Assembly: GCF_009183415.1 (NCBI RefSeq)
Contig: NZ_WEHU01000005.1
Location: forward strand, 124,001 to 188,000
Direction: 5' to 3'
From: Bacillus sp. B1-b2
GTDB taxonomy: Bacteria; Bacillota; Bacilli; Bacillales; Cytobacillaceae
DNA: 64,000 nt
Shown: piece after piece, positions 17,688 through 25,784 of the stretch
How the letters are laid out: every line of letters starts with the position of its first letter
How positions within the stretch are numbered: the first letter of the stretch is position 1
Translations under genes and position numbers: made by a program
The notes under the pieces: generated by a model
Databases searched by the model: none
Told to the model about the DNA's origin: nothing
The model's input: only the letters and a program-made list of their open reading frames with translations

Positions 17688-17988
17688 AGATTGATACAAA
17701 CACAGTTAGCCAACTAATATGGATAAAAAATACAGCAGTATACAAACAGAGTGGGACAGATAGAATAAATTTCCAAACATGAGTATGTTTGGTACTAAAT
17801 GAATAGGCTAAATATAGAAGAAGTAATGACAGTATTGTTTTACTAATCAGAAAATAACTTGGAGAGGTAGTCCACATAAAATGCATAAGAGGATTAGCTT
17901 CTGTGATTAACTGAAGTCTCAAACCTATGTATGTAAAAATGCCATCAAATAAATTCAGCACACTTAAAAGAATAAATATAATTTTCAA
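17686..17988 (-). CDS. small DUF5658-type membrane protein
   Basis: 100 aa with three to four predicted membrane helices. It has the family's N-terminal LNLFDGIFTYIGL and EANPLM motifs, as in DUF5658. The start is a TTG at 17988 preceded by GGGGGTG. The function is unknown. It is divergent from the recombinase gene about 200 bases away. Its stop codon lies inside a dif-like palindrome, a feature shared with the two genes to the right. Confidence 0.75.
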   Translation of the reverse strand: MKIIFILLSVLNLFDGIFTYIGLRLQLITEANPLMHFMWTTSPSYFLISKTILSLLLLYLAYSFSTKHTHVWKFILSVPLCLYTAVFFIHISWLTVFVSI

Positions 17989-18108
17989 TTAGTCACCCCC
18001 ACACATTACCATTATTATTACTAATTATCCCAATTTTACCTTCTAAAACAAATAGGTAATAACACACAAATGATATTTTCGTTCTAACGTAGGACTTCTG
18101 TCTGCATT

Positions 18109-18141
18109 ACCGCGCATAATATCTCTTATGTGCGGTTTTTA
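18109..18141 (+). terminator. orphan hairpin with T tract before the recombinase
   Basis: Stem ACCGCGCATAA/TTATGTGCGGT with one internal G-T position, followed by TTTTT. No right-going gene precedes it closely, so it may shield the recombinase from read-through or end a short untranslated transcript. Confidence 0.55.
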
Positions 18142-18192
18142 TCGATCTATAGTATACTAATAGTACATATTAATAGATTGGTGGATACATAA

Positions 18193-19149
18193 ATGATAAC
18201 CAAAGAACGACTATTTTCATGGTACGAGGAAGAGCTGACGATATTCCAAACCGAAATGGATAATAAGGACTATAGTAGATTTACTATTGATAACTATTTA
18301 AGAGACATATACTTTTTCTTGGAATACATAACACGTAAAAACGAAACAAGAGTAGATTTAAATGATGTAAAGAAAATTCAACTGACCATGTTTATGAATG
18401 AGCTAAAAACGAAAAGATCGAATGCATCAACTACTAGAAATCGACGGTTAACGGCTGTAAGATCCTTTTTTAAATGTTTAGTAGATTATGAGCTAGTTGC
18501 TAAAAACCCTGCCATTGATTTGGAAAGTGCGAAGGAACAGAAAGGGAAATTACCTAGTTATTTAGAGAAAGAAGAGTTAAAGTCGTTTTTTAGCATGATC
18601 GAAAAGGTCTCACAAAAACAGCATCAGAGAAGAAACAAGGTTATTCTCGGATTAATGGCTTTTGCTGGATTACGGGTTATGGAAATTCACGCTTTAAATC
18701 TTACCTCTATTCATACACAGCAAAAAGGAATATACGTGATTGGAAAAGGAAATAAAGCCCGTTATATTCCTCTACCTAGCAAGCTAATCAATGAAATACA
18801 TTTATATATAAAGGAAGATAGAATTTTACCAATGAAGGGACAGGAAGATGCAATTTTCATTTCACGAAGAGGAAAAAGGATTTCAAGAAGGAGAATTCAA
18901 GAGATTACAGAGAGAATTTGTAGCCAAGTAGACGAAGAATATCCTCATTTACAATGGAAAGCAAAGGGGATTTCAAGTCATAAACTAAGACATACTTTTG
19001 CTACACATCTTGTACGGGATGGCCGTGATATACGTACTGTTCAAGAATTATTAGGGCATACGAATTTAAATACAACCCAAAAGTATACCCATGTATCAGA
19101 CGCGCAAAAAGAAAAAGCGATGGATATGGAATTATCTGATTATTTATGA
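18193..19149 (+). CDS. XerC/XerD-like tyrosine recombinase
   Basis: 318 aa. The N-terminal SAM-like core-binding domain (about residues 10-105) is followed by a catalytic domain with all expected residues: Arg161 in [11 protein letters not shown], Lys185 in GKGNKAR, His263 and Arg266 in SHKLRH, His289 in LLGHT and the nucleophile Tyr298 in TQKYTH. GGTGG precedes the ATG. It is somewhat longer than Bacillus CodV and RipX. It is a lone gene bracketed by three sequences resembling the dif XerD half-site, one of them on its own stop codon. A locus-specific resolvase/integrase is possible, as is a chromosome-dimer recombinase. Confidence 0.9.
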   Translation: MITKERLFSWYEEELTIFQTEMDNKDYSRFTIDNYLRDIYFFLEYITRKNETRVDLNDVKKIQLTMFMNELKTKRSNASTTRNRRLTAVRSFFKCLVDYELVAKNPAIDLESAKEQKGKLPSYLEKEELKSFFSMIEKVSQKQHQRRNKVILGLMAFAGLRVMEIHALNLTSIHTQQKGIYVIGKGNKARYIPLPSKLINEIHLYIKEDRILPMKGQEDAIFISRRGKRISRRRIQEITERICSQVDEEYPHLQWKAKGISSHKLRHTFATHLVRDGRDIRTVQELLGHTNLNTTQKYTHVSDAQKEKAMDMELSDYL

Positions 19150-19174
19150 TAACCATAATATTATTATGTAAACT
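19147..19174 (+). other. dif-like site 2, on the recombinase stop codon
   Basis: 28 bases divisible as an 11-base left arm (TGATAACCATA), a 6-base centre (ATATTA) and an 11-base right arm (TTATGTAAACT). The right arm equals the XerD half-site of the B. subtilis dif sequence as known from the literature; the left arm differs from dif. It begins with the recombinase TGA. 21 bases ending at 19175 recur exactly at 19688-19708. Confidence 0.6.
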
Positions 19175-19247
19175 AGAATAGATCATAACAGCTCCATTAT
19201 TAGAATAGGATAAGAAATAGAGTATATAAATAAGGGAAGTGTGAGGA

Positions 19248-19688
19248 ATGCCAAGTAAAAAGCATGCTGTTAACGTTTCTGCTAATATAAATACTGTATG
19301 GAATTTTATCCGACTTATGAATAATTGGGCTCCTTTAGTACCTGGATATGTTAGTCATGAAATAATAAATGAAAAAGTTTCTACTTGGGAATTTAAACTT
19401 GATTACGGTTTTATAAAGAAAAGGGTTGAATTAGAAGTGATTTTTCAGGGATGGGAAGAGAATTCCATGCTTAGCTTTTCCTTGCTAGGCCTTAATGAGC
19501 GTTTTAAGGGAGAAGGCTACTTTAAGGTTAAAAAATTGAATCCTAATAAAACTAGGATGATTGGATATTTAGAAATACATTCTACTGGTACGTTCCCATC
19601 GATGACAAATAGTCTTATTCAGCCGAAATTAGAAGAGCTAACAGAAGAATTAACAGTAGCAGTATGTAAGGAAATTAATAGTTTATAA
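19248..19688 (+). CDS. SRPBCC/CoxG-like protein
   Basis: 146 aa with the START-like helix-grip pattern of the CoxG/SRPBCC group: an N-terminal strand, then VSANINTVWNFIRLMNNWAPLVPGY, a beta-sheet middle and a long C-terminal helix. Members bind hydrophobic ligands or assist cofactor proteins; no specific role can be assigned, and no molybdenum hydroxylase genes lie nearby. A GTGAGGA stretch precedes the ATG. Its TAA stop lies inside dif-like site 3, and the gene is enclosed between two exact 21-base direct repeats. Confidence 0.75.
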   Translation: MPSKKHAVNVSANINTVWNFIRLMNNWAPLVPGYVSHEIINEKVSTWEFKLDYGFIKKRVELEVIFQGWEENSMLSFSLLGLNERFKGEGYFKVKKLNPNKTRMIGYLEIHSTGTFPSMTNSLIQPKLEELTEELTVAVCKEINSL

Positions 19689-19707
19689 TAATATTATTAT
19701 GTAAACT
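19680..19707 (+). other. dif-like site 3, on the SRPBCC gene stop codon
   Basis: 28 bases: left arm AGTTTATAATA, centre ATATTA and right arm TTATGTAAACT. The arms are inverted relatives of each other (AGTTTA against TAAACT). Centre and right arm are identical to site 2. It covers the TAA stop at 19686-19688. Confidence 0.6.
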
Positions 19708-19722
19708 AAGAATAAACAAAAA

Positions 19723-19767
19723 AGATCGAGAAAAGGGGGAAACCTAATTCTTTCCCCTTTCTCGATC
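19723..19767. terminator. bidirectional terminator between the SRPBCC gene and ribH
   Basis: Stem AGATCGAGAAAAGGGG against CCCCTTTCTCGATCT with one bulge. It lies between two convergent genes and is flanked by A/T-rich runs. Confidence 0.65.
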
Positions 19768-19771
19768 TATA

Positions 19772-20254
19772 TTAGTTTTGAATCACCTTATTTAATTCTC
19801 TATATAGATTACCCATTTCAATCGCATTAACCGCAGCTTCCCAGCCTTTATTTCCAGCTTTTGTGCCAGCTCTTTCTATGGCTTGTTCTATATTTTCTGT
19901 CGTAATAACACCAAAAATAACTGGTGTTTCTTTATCTAAAGAGACATTAGCAACTCCTTTGGCTACTTCATTACTAACAAAGTCAAAGTGGGGAGTAGCA
20001 CCGCGAATAACAGCACCTAATGTAATAATAGCATCAAACTTGTTTGTGCTAGCTAATTTCTTTGCTGCTAAAGGGATTTCATATACCCCTGGTACCCAAA
20101 GGATGGAGATATCACTTTCGTTTACACCATGTCTTTTTAGTGCATCTTCTGCCCCATCTAGCAAGCGATTTGTTATAAATTCATTAAACCTTGCCACAAC
20201 AATTCCAATTTTTAATTCTGTACCAATTAAATTACCCTCAAATACTTGTTTCAT
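19772..20254 (-). CDS. ribH: 6,7-dimethyl-8-ribityllumazine synthase
   Basis: 160 aa from the ATG at 20254. This is preceded by GGTGGAG 6 bases upstream; the GTG at 20266 in the same frame lies inside that site and is rejected. Typical motifs are VARFNEFIT, the [14 protein letters not shown] substrate loop, [14 protein letters not shown] with the catalytic His and GNKGWEAA near the end. It condenses the dihydroxybutanone phosphate made by RibB with the pyrimidine intermediate, forming 60-mer shells in Bacillus. It is the last gene of the ribE-ribB-ribH operon. Confidence 0.95.
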   Translation of the reverse strand: MKQVFEGNLIGTELKIGIVVARFNEFITNRLLDGAEDALKRHGVNESDISILWVPGVYEIPLAAKKLASTNKFDAIITLGAVIRGATPHFDFVSNEVAKGVANVSLDKETPVIFGVITTENIEQAIERAGTKAGNKGWEAAVNAIEMGNLYRELNKVIQN

Positions 20255-20269
20255 TTTTTTCTCCACCTT

Positions 20270-20875
20270 TTATCTTTTTTCTTTTTGATATTGAATTAAG
20301 TCTTTAATTGTGATCATTTTCATTTGGAATTTATCTGCTATTTTTCTTAAATCGTTTACTCTTGCCATGGTGCCATCGTCGTTTAAAATCTCACAAATAA
20401 CACTAACTGGCTGCTCTCCAGCTAGTATAGCTAAATCTACCGCAGCTTCTGTATGTCCGTTTCTCGTTAAAACTCCACCTTCTTTTGCAATTAAAGGAAA
20501 AATATGTCCTGGGCGTGTGAAATCACTAGACACAGCATTTTCCTCGAGCATACTCATGATAGTTAAGGAACGTTCATGTGCACTTATACCTGTAGAAGTA
20601 TCTTTATGGTCAATACTTACTGTAAAGGCGGTGCTTCTTGGGTCACTACTATTTGTTACCATGAAAGGTAGGTCTAGTTTATTTGCAAGTTTTTCATTTA
20701 TAGGAACACAAATCAGACCACGGCCTTCTCTAGCCATAAAATGGATCATTTCAGGAGTTGCATGTGCTGCTAACCCGATAAAATCCCCCTCATTTTCTCG
20801 ATCTTCATCATCACATACAATGATAAGCTTGCCATTTTTTAAATCTGTGACTGCTTCTTCAATGGAACTAAACAT
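20270..20875 (-). CDS. ribB: 3,4-dihydroxy-2-butanone-4-phosphate synthase, lacking the GTP cyclohydrolase II domain
   Basis: 201 aa: the complete DHBP synthase domain with [35 protein letters not shown] and GHTEAAVD, ending in [10 protein letters not shown]. In Bacillus RibBA this LIQY linker leads into the GTP cyclohydrolase II domain; here a stop follows at once and ribH begins 15 bases later. The enzyme makes the four-carbon unit from ribulose 5-phosphate. The purine branch (RibA, RibD) must be encoded elsewhere or be missing. Confidence 0.93.
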   Translation of the reverse strand: MFSSIEEAVTDLKNGKLIIVCDDEDRENEGDFIGLAAHATPEMIHFMAREGRGLICVPINEKLANKLDLPFMVTNSSDPRSTAFTVSIDHKDTSTGISAHERSLTIMSMLEENAVSSDFTRPGHIFPLIAKEGGVLTRNGHTEAAVDLAILAGEQPVSVICEILNDDGTMARVNDLRKIADKFQMKMITIKDLIQYQKEKR

Positions 20876-20899
20876 ATATTTATTCCTTTCTATAAGGAC

Positions 20900-21556
20900 T
20901 TAATAAAATCCGTTTTCTTTCAAAAAGCTTGTAGTAACTCTACTTGTCGGTTTCTCTATTGAATCTGAATTGCGACTAATATGAGCTTGAAAAAACTTTG
21001 CTAAAAGATCAAACTCTAGATTCACTTTGTCACCTATTATTTTATTGCCTACAATGCTTACCTTAGCTGTGTGAGGAATAAGGGATACTACAATGGATGT
21101 ATCTGTTGTGTTAAAAATAGTAAGACTTGTTCCATCTATCGTGATTGATCCTTTTTCCATTGTTAAATGAAGATATTCCTTTGGAATTTTAACCTCCAAT
21201 AAGGTACTATTCTCTTTTTGTTGCTGAGAAAGAATGCTTCCAATACAATCAATATGGCCTGAAACAAAATGTCCGCCAAAACGACCATTTGCATGCATAG
21301 CTCGCTCTAAGTTAACAATCATTCCATCTTTCAGCTCTCGAAGTGTTGTATCATGAAATGTTTCTGGCATCACATCCATTGTAAAAAGGCTCTTTGTCAT
21401 GGAAGTAACCGTCAAGCAAACACCATTAACAGCAATACTATCGCCAATATGCATATCTTCTAGTATCAATTGTGCTTGAACAGTAAGAGACAAAGTTTGA
21501 CCATGTTTATTTATCTTTTTAACTGTACCGAGCTCTTCAACTAAACCAGTAAACAC
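20900..21556 (-). CDS. ribE: riboflavin synthase alpha chain
   Basis: 218 aa with two lumazine-binding repeats, one starting MFTGLVEELG with AVNGVCLTV, the second around HFVSGHIDCIG with TIDGTSLTI. It dismutates two lumazines to riboflavin. The start is GTG at 21556 with AAAGGAGG 7 bases upstream. It is the first gene after the FMN riboswitch, some 360 bases downstream of the aptamer. That is the space where Bacillus normally has ribD, but nothing resembling ribD is left. Confidence 0.95.
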   Translation of the reverse strand: MFTGLVEELGTVKKINKHGQTLSLTVQAQLILEDMHIGDSIAVNGVCLTVTSMTKSLFTMDVMPETFHDTTLRELKDGMIVNLERAMHANGRFGGHFVSGHIDCIGSILSQQQKENSTLLEVKIPKEYLHLTMEKGSITIDGTSLTIFNTTDTSIVVSLIPHTAKVSIVGNKIIGDKVNLEFDLLAKFFQAHISRNSDSIEKPTSRVTTSFLKENGFY

Positions 21557-21650
21557 TATGTAACCTCCTTTCCAACAGTTAAATAGTCCTTAGGGTAGGA
21601 TCATTAATGTATGGAAAATATATAAACTTTTCTAGAAAAATACACAAATA

Positions 21651-21682
21651 AACCCCGCATAGGAACTATACGGGGTTTTAGA
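21651..21682. terminator. hairpin in the rib leader
   Basis: Stem AACCCCGCATAG/CTATACGGGGTT with one G-T pair and a 3-base loop. On the minus strand it is followed by TTTATTTGTG, on the plus strand by TTTT. It lies between the FMN riboswitch and ribE, so it could be a second attenuation point of the rib transcript. Confidence 0.55.
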
Positions 21683-21892
21683 AAACGACAAATAAGAGTA
21701 TAATTTCGGCACATTTTTCCCAGATAAAAGGATATAGCAAAGAAGAGTCTTATTTTAAAGAAAATTAAACAAGCCTATTAGGTTCAAACACTGTCTAAAG
21801 AAAAATAGGTAGCATAAACCAGTTAATCAAATAGGTCATTCTTCTATAGCTATTGTTTTTAAAAAAAATGTCCATTATATACATACTTAAAT

Positions 21893-21915
21893 AAAGTCAT
21901 ATAATATGACTTTTT
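21893..21915. terminator. hairpin adjoining the FMN aptamer (expression platform)
   Basis: Stem AAAGTCATA/TATGACTTT with a 3-base loop directly 3' of the aptamer on the minus strand, followed there by TTTATTT. It is probably the FMN-dependent terminator. Confidence 0.6.
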
Positions 21916-21916
21916 T

Positions 21917-22053
21917 GCCTTCTCCCATCCAGACTATACTGTCGGCTTTGGTTTCTCACCAAATCCACCGCTTTACATTCGTAAACCGGGTCACGGGCTT
22001 AGAGTATTTCTACTCATCACCGCCGGTTGGGAATTTCACCCTACCCCGAAGGC
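21917..22053 (-). promoter_or_regulatory. FMN riboswitch (RFN element)
   Basis: On the minus strand the conserved RFN segments occur in order: CCTTCGGGG, AGGGTGAAATTCC, ACCGGCGGT, AGCCCGTGACCC, TGGATTTGGTGAGAA, CCAAAGCCGACAGT and AGTCTGGATGGGAGAAGG. The ends GCCTTC (22048-22053) and GAAGGC (21917-21922) close stem P1. It controls the ribE-ribB-ribH operon by FMN, switching it off when FMN is abundant. Confidence 0.96.
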
Positions 22054-22245
22054 GATCATCAAGTGATCATTACTATTTAATTACTGCTATCTTACACTGA
22101 TTTAAGTTAGCAAGCAACTATTTTATACTAAAAGAGTAAGAATTAGGTGTTTTAAATGGAAGATAATACTAGCATAATACGCGACTTTTCTACTAGTATA
22201 TTAGAACTGCATAAGCTATAATCAAGTTAAATAAAAATTAACTGA

Positions 22246-22320
22246 AAAAAGGCAAACTTGTTGAAAAGCAAGGACGCAAAGCTATGGACCTAAACGTATT
22301 CTACGTATGGTTGCCAAGTT
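22246..22320 (+). promoter_or_regulatory. class I cyclic di-GMP riboswitch (GEMM)
   Basis: GEMM hallmarks are present: GGCAAAC, a short P2 stem with CTTG and CAAG around a GAAA-type loop, GGACGCAAAGC, then a P3 stem around GACCTAAACGTA and TACGTATGGTTGCC. P1 is closed by GGCAA/TTGCC. A terminator-like hairpin follows at once and the secreted-protein gene starts 57 bases further on. It is oriented back to back with the FMN riboswitch. Confidence 0.92.
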
Positions 22321-22357
22321 GCCAGTTCACCCTTTTAGAGGAGTGATTGGGCTTTTT
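22321..22357 (+). terminator. expression-platform terminator of the c-di-GMP riboswitch
   Basis: GCCAGTTCAC and AGTGATTGGGC form an imperfect stem followed by TTTTT. Its 5' edge touches the closing strand of the aptamer, as expected for ligand-dependent switching. Confidence 0.6.
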
Positions 22358-22376
22358 CTGAAAGGAAAGATTTATC

Positions 22377-23240
22377 ATGAAAAAATTTTTAATAGCAACT
22401 ATTTTACTATTCTCACTATTACCTTCTATGAACATACAAGCAGCAACACTTCAAACACAATCTACCTGGATATGGAACCCGTGGTCTCTTTATAAAGAGG
22501 AAACAAAAATCATCCAATTTCTTCAAAATAATAATGTCCAAAATGTTTATTTACAGATTGATGCAGATATTCCTAACTCGATTTATCAACAATTTATAAC
22601 TAATGCTAGAAAAAGTAATATAGAAGTACATGCACTAGATGGCTCAGCTGATTGGATTTATACAAATGAAAATAATAAAATGGGAACATTTTTTAAATGG
22701 TTGACAAACTATCAGAATAGCAGTAATGTGGATCAACGTTTTTCTGGTGTTCATCTTGATGTAGAACCCTATTTACTGAGTGGATGGAGCACCGATCTAA
22801 ATAATACCGTTCTAGCATATCAAGAAACCATTAAAACAAGTGTTGCCAAAAGTAAAAAGCTAGGCCTTCCAATTGGTTTAGATATGCCATTTTGGTTTAA
22901 TACAATCACTTTCAATAACAAATTTGGAACAAGTAATTTAGCAAAATGGGCTATTAACCAGGCTAATTATACAACTATAATGGCTTATCGAAACACTGCA
23001 ACTGGTGCAAATGGAATTAATGTATTAGTAAAAGAAGAAGTTCAATATGCAAAAAATGCAAAGAAACCAATTCAAATTGCAGTTGAAACGGGAGAATCAG
23101 CCGAAGGAGCAAATATTAGTTTCTACGGAAAGTCACTTTCTTACATGAATCAGGAATTAAATAAAGTACGCAATCATTATGTAAATGATGATGTAAGTAT
23201 TTCTATTCATTATATTGAAACTTGGATGTCATTAAAGTAA
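22377..23240 (+). CDS. secreted TIM-barrel-like protein under c-di-GMP control
   Basis: 287 aa with an N-terminal signal peptide (MKKFLIATILLFSLLPSMN, cleavage after the IQA region). The mature part looks like a (beta/alpha)8 glycoside hydrolase-like fold: WNPWSLY, VYLQIDADI, VHALDGSADWI, GVHLDVEPYLL with an acidic pair at a strand end, PIGLDMPFWF, TTIMAYRN and IQIAVETGE. I do not recognise a named family. Its riboswitch suggests a role in biofilm matrix or surface behaviour, for example acting on an exopolysaccharide. Confidence 0.8.
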   Translation: MKKFLIATILLFSLLPSMNIQAATLQTQSTWIWNPWSLYKEETKIIQFLQNNNVQNVYLQIDADIPNSIYQQFITNARKSNIEVHALDGSADWIYTNENNKMGTFFKWLTNYQNSSNVDQRFSGVHLDVEPYLLSGWSTDLNNTVLAYQETIKTSVAKSKKLGLPIGLDMPFWFNTITFNNKFGTSNLAKWAINQANYTTIMAYRNTATGANGINVLVKEEVQYAKNAKKPIQIAVETGESAEGANISFYGKSLSYMNQELNKVRNHYVNDDVSISIHYIETWMSLK

Positions 23241-23256
23241 GAAATAGGACAAAAGC

Positions 23257-23290
23257 GCCAGTCTATTAATTAGGCTGGTTCTTTTTTTGT
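23257..23290 (+). terminator. terminator after the secreted protein gene
   Basis: Stem CCAGTCTA/TAGGCTGG with one G-T pair, followed by TTCTTTTTTT. Confidence 0.75.
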
Positions 23291-23360
23291 AAATAGTTCT
23301 AAAATAGACATCTTAAACGATTATTTGGTCACAATAATCATAAAAGGATGTGTAAAGAAC

Positions 23361-24131
23361 ATGCAAATCGGAGAAAATGTGATTGGTTTTCGTACTTTCA
23401 TTGCTAATATAGCCTACATATCAGGCTTAGGAGAAGATAAAAGTGATTGGGTATTAGTGGATACAGGGATACCTTTTAGTTCTTCTCTTGTTTTAAATAA
23501 TACACAAAAGTTATTTGGTTCTAAAAAGCCATTAGCCATTATTTTAACACATGCACATTTTGATCATATTGGTGCTTTAGAAACATTAATTAAATTATGG
23601 AATGTACCCATTTATTTGCATGAACAAGAAGTACCATATTTATTAGGAGAGAAACGATATCCAGCTGCAAGGCCCTTTGAAGTAAAGGGGATTATGTCTT
23701 TTCTTTCACCATTCTATCCTAGAGATGGAATTGACCTAAAACCTAAAATTGTTTCCTTATCTTCTAAGACAACTATACCTTTTTTGAAAGGATGGAAATG
23801 GATTCACACACCTGGACATACATGCGGACATATTTCTTTATTTAGAGAAGAAGATGGTCTATTGCTTGCTGGAGATGCACTAACTACAGTAAAGCAAGAG
23901 TCTTTATTTTCTGTCATAACGCAAAAAAAGGAAATCCACAGCCCACCTGCATACTTTACACCTGATAGAGCAACAGCGCTCAAGTCAATAGAGAAATTGA
24001 TCAAGTTAAACCCTAAAATTCTTTACACAGGTCATGGTAAGCCGCTGTACGGAAATAGTATTGTGAGTGGAATGGAGAAAATAATAAAAAGAGCTGATAA
24101 AGAAGCTCCAAACGTAAATCTGCAAACATAA
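23361..24131 (+). CDS. MBL-fold metallohydrolase
   Basis: 256 aa from the ATG at 23361 (MQIGENVIGF); an upstream TTG in frame lacks a good site. The metallo-beta-lactamase signature THAHFDHIGA gives His64, His66, Asp68 and His69. Further metal ligands are the His in HTPGHTCGHI and the Asp in LLAGDAL, and the last His is in YTGHGKPL. It binds two metal ions and hydrolyses an unknown ester or thioester. It is a single gene. Confidence 0.85.
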   Translation: MQIGENVIGFRTFIANIAYISGLGEDKSDWVLVDTGIPFSSSLVLNNTQKLFGSKKPLAIILTHAHFDHIGALETLIKLWNVPIYLHEQEVPYLLGEKRYPAARPFEVKGIMSFLSPFYPRDGIDLKPKIVSLSSKTTIPFLKGWKWIHTPGHTCGHISLFREEDGLLLAGDALTTVKQESLFSVITQKKEIHSPPAYFTPDRATALKSIEKLIKLNPKILYTGHGKPLYGNSIVSGMEKIIKRADKEAPNVNLQT

Positions 24132-24236
24132 TTTGTGTAGGCTATCTTCCAAGTTTCCAAGTACTTTTCCTTTGATAGAAGCTCATTTCATGATAATCTA
24201 GTATATTAGTAATGAGATATGTGAAGGAGAACTACT

Positions 24237-24992
24237 ATGAAATTAGTAACATGGAATGTTAATGGAATTCGCGCTTGTGTGAAAAAAGGATTTTTAGAAT
24301 TTTTCCAAGAGACAAATGCAGATATTTTTTGCCTTCAAGAAACAAAGCTTCAAGAAGGTCAAATACAGTTAGAATTAGAAGGGTATCATCAATTTTGGAA
24401 TTATGCAGAAAGAAAAGGGTATTCTGGCACAGCTGTCTTTACGAAAAACGAACCACTATCTGTTCGCTATGGGATAGGAGAGGATTTTGAAGAGTTGGAA
24501 GGACGTGCTATTACACTTGAATTCGAAGATTTTTTTCTACTAAATGTGTATACGCCGAATTCTAAAAGAGATTTAAGTCGCTTAGCTTATCGTTTAGAAT
24601 GGGAAAAGCAATTACAAGAGTATATGAAATCTCTAGAGAGTATAAAACCCGTGATATACTGTGGTGATTTAAATGTTGCTCATAAGGAAATCGACCTAAA
24701 AAACCCTAAAACCAATATTGGAAATTCTGGGTTTACAGTAGAAGAAAGAGCAGAGATGACAAATCTATTAAATGTAGGATATGTAGATAGTTTCCGTTAT
24801 CTGTATCCTGATAGAACAGATGTCTATACGTGGTGGTCTTATATGGCCAAAGTTAGAGAAAGAAATATTGGTTGGAGAATCGATTACTTTATCGTTTCTA
24901 CTCAATTAGAAAACCAAATAGAAGATGTAACGATTCACTGTGATACGTTAGGCAGTGATCATTGTCCTGTCGAACTTACCATTAAACTATAA
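24237..24992 (+). CDS. exoA: exodeoxyribonuclease III / AP endonuclease
   Basis: 251 aa, full length for the ExoA/Xth family of abasic-site endonucleases in base-excision repair. Motifs are TWNVNGIRA, LQETKL with the metal-binding Glu, YSGTAVFTK, NVYTPNS, YCGDLNVAH with Asp/Asn, WRIDYF and the final GSDHCPV with the catalytic Asp-His pair. GAAGGAG precedes the ATG. It is a single gene with its own terminator. Confidence 0.95.
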   Translation: MKLVTWNVNGIRACVKKGFLEFFQETNADIFCLQETKLQEGQIQLELEGYHQFWNYAERKGYSGTAVFTKNEPLSVRYGIGEDFEELEGRAITLEFEDFFLLNVYTPNSKRDLSRLAYRLEWEKQLQEYMKSLESIKPVIYCGDLNVAHKEIDLKNPKTNIGNSGFTVEERAEMTNLLNVGYVDSFRYLYPDRTDVYTWWSYMAKVRERNIGWRIDYFIVSTQLENQIEDVTIHCDTLGSDHCPVELTIKL

Positions 24993-25004
24993 TGAAGGAA
25001 TCAA

Positions 25005-25037
25005 AAAGTGGTTTCATTAAACTGGAACCACTTTATT
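25005..25037 (+). terminator. terminator after exoA
   Basis: Stem AAAGTGGTT/AACCACTTT with a 12-base loop, followed by ATTG rather than a long T run. Confidence 0.55.
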
Positions 25038-25096
25038 GTCGAAAATTATGGAAAACACTTCCTTTATTCATTTACTATCAAATGGTATACTTATTA

Positions 25097-25111
25097 TTAA
25101 CCAGTGGTCAA
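25097..25111. promoter_or_regulatory. TetR operator in front of the regulator gene
   Basis: TTAACCAGTGGTCAA is a palindrome of the form TTRACCANTGGTYAA. It lies 15 bases before the TetR start. The same palindrome recurs in front of the next gene at 25746, which supports autoregulation and control of that gene. Confidence 0.75.
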
Positions 25112-25125
25112 TTAAAGGAGTTATC

Positions 25126-25707
25126 ATGTCAGCACGTAAAAATAAGTCAAGTGAACTAACAAGAGAACTAATTATTCAAAAGGCACGTGCTCTTTTTGTA
25201 GTAAAAGGGTATCAACATGTTTCCATGCGTAGTATTGCAGCACAACTTGAGTGTAGTCATGGAGCTATTTATTACCATTTCAACAATAAAGCAGAGTTAT
25301 TTTATGCCATAGTAGAGGAAGATTTCTCTAAATTAAATAATCTATTAGAAAAAACCATACAAGGTCCTGAAGATCATTCTATAAAGCTTTATCAAGTGCT
25401 GTATCGCTTTATAGAATTTGGTTTAAATCATCAAAGTCAATATGAAATGATGTTTTTAGTTAAAAACGAGGAAGTAGATAGTCTTTCACAAAGTGCTGCA
25501 AATACGAGTTATGATAAATTTGCACAGACTTTGAGTGTACTTTCTGATAATAAGCTAGAATACAAGGATATATATTCTGCATTTCTTGCTCTTCATGGCT
25601 TTGTTTGCCATTATCGGGGATATGTAGATGGGATAGAAGAAGCCCAATCTGCTGCCAAAGCACATGTTCAATTTATATTAAAAGGATTATTTGGGAAAGC
25701 GCTCTAA
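25126..25707 (+). CDS. TetR family regulator
   Basis: 193 aa from the ATG at 25126 with AAAGGAG 5 bases upstream; longer in-frame readings would cross the operator. The N-terminal helix-turn-helix is complete: ARALFVVKGYQHVSMRSIAAQLECSHGAIYYHF. The ligand-binding C-terminal half is unlike any I can name. Two copies of one palindrome, at its own promoter region and before the next gene, identify its likely regulon as itself plus the SDR gene. Confidence 0.9.
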   Translation: MSARKNKSSELTRELIIQKARALFVVKGYQHVSMRSIAAQLECSHGAIYYHFNNKAELFYAIVEEDFSKLNNLLEKTIQGPEDHSIKLYQVLYRFIEFGLNHQSQYEMMFLVKNEEVDSLSQSAANTSYDKFAQTLSVLSDNKLEYKDIYSAFLALHGFVCHYRGYVDGIEEAQSAAKAHVQFILKGLFGKAL

Positions 25708-25734
25708 ATCATTAGAATAGATTTAGAGCTTTTT
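25701..25734 (+). terminator. terminator overlapping the TetR stop
   Basis: Stem GCTCTAAATC/GATTTAGAGC with a 9-base loop, followed by TTTTT. The TetR stop codon lies in the left strand. Confidence 0.75.
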
Positions 25735-25745
25735 AAAACAGTTAA

Positions 25746-25760
25746 TTGACCATTGGTTAA
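25746..25760. promoter_or_regulatory. TetR operator in front of the SDR gene
   Basis: TTGACCATTGGTTAA is the reverse-oriented partner of the operator at 25097; the flanks also match (TTATTAACCA, GGTCAATTAA when read in the other direction). Confidence 0.75.
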
Positions 25761-25784
25761 TAAAAAGAAGGGATGTTCTCCTTA

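Noticed and set aside
21906-22100. 64-codon plus-strand frame over the FMN riboswitch
   Set aside because: The sequence is fully explained by the conserved RFN aptamer on the other strand.
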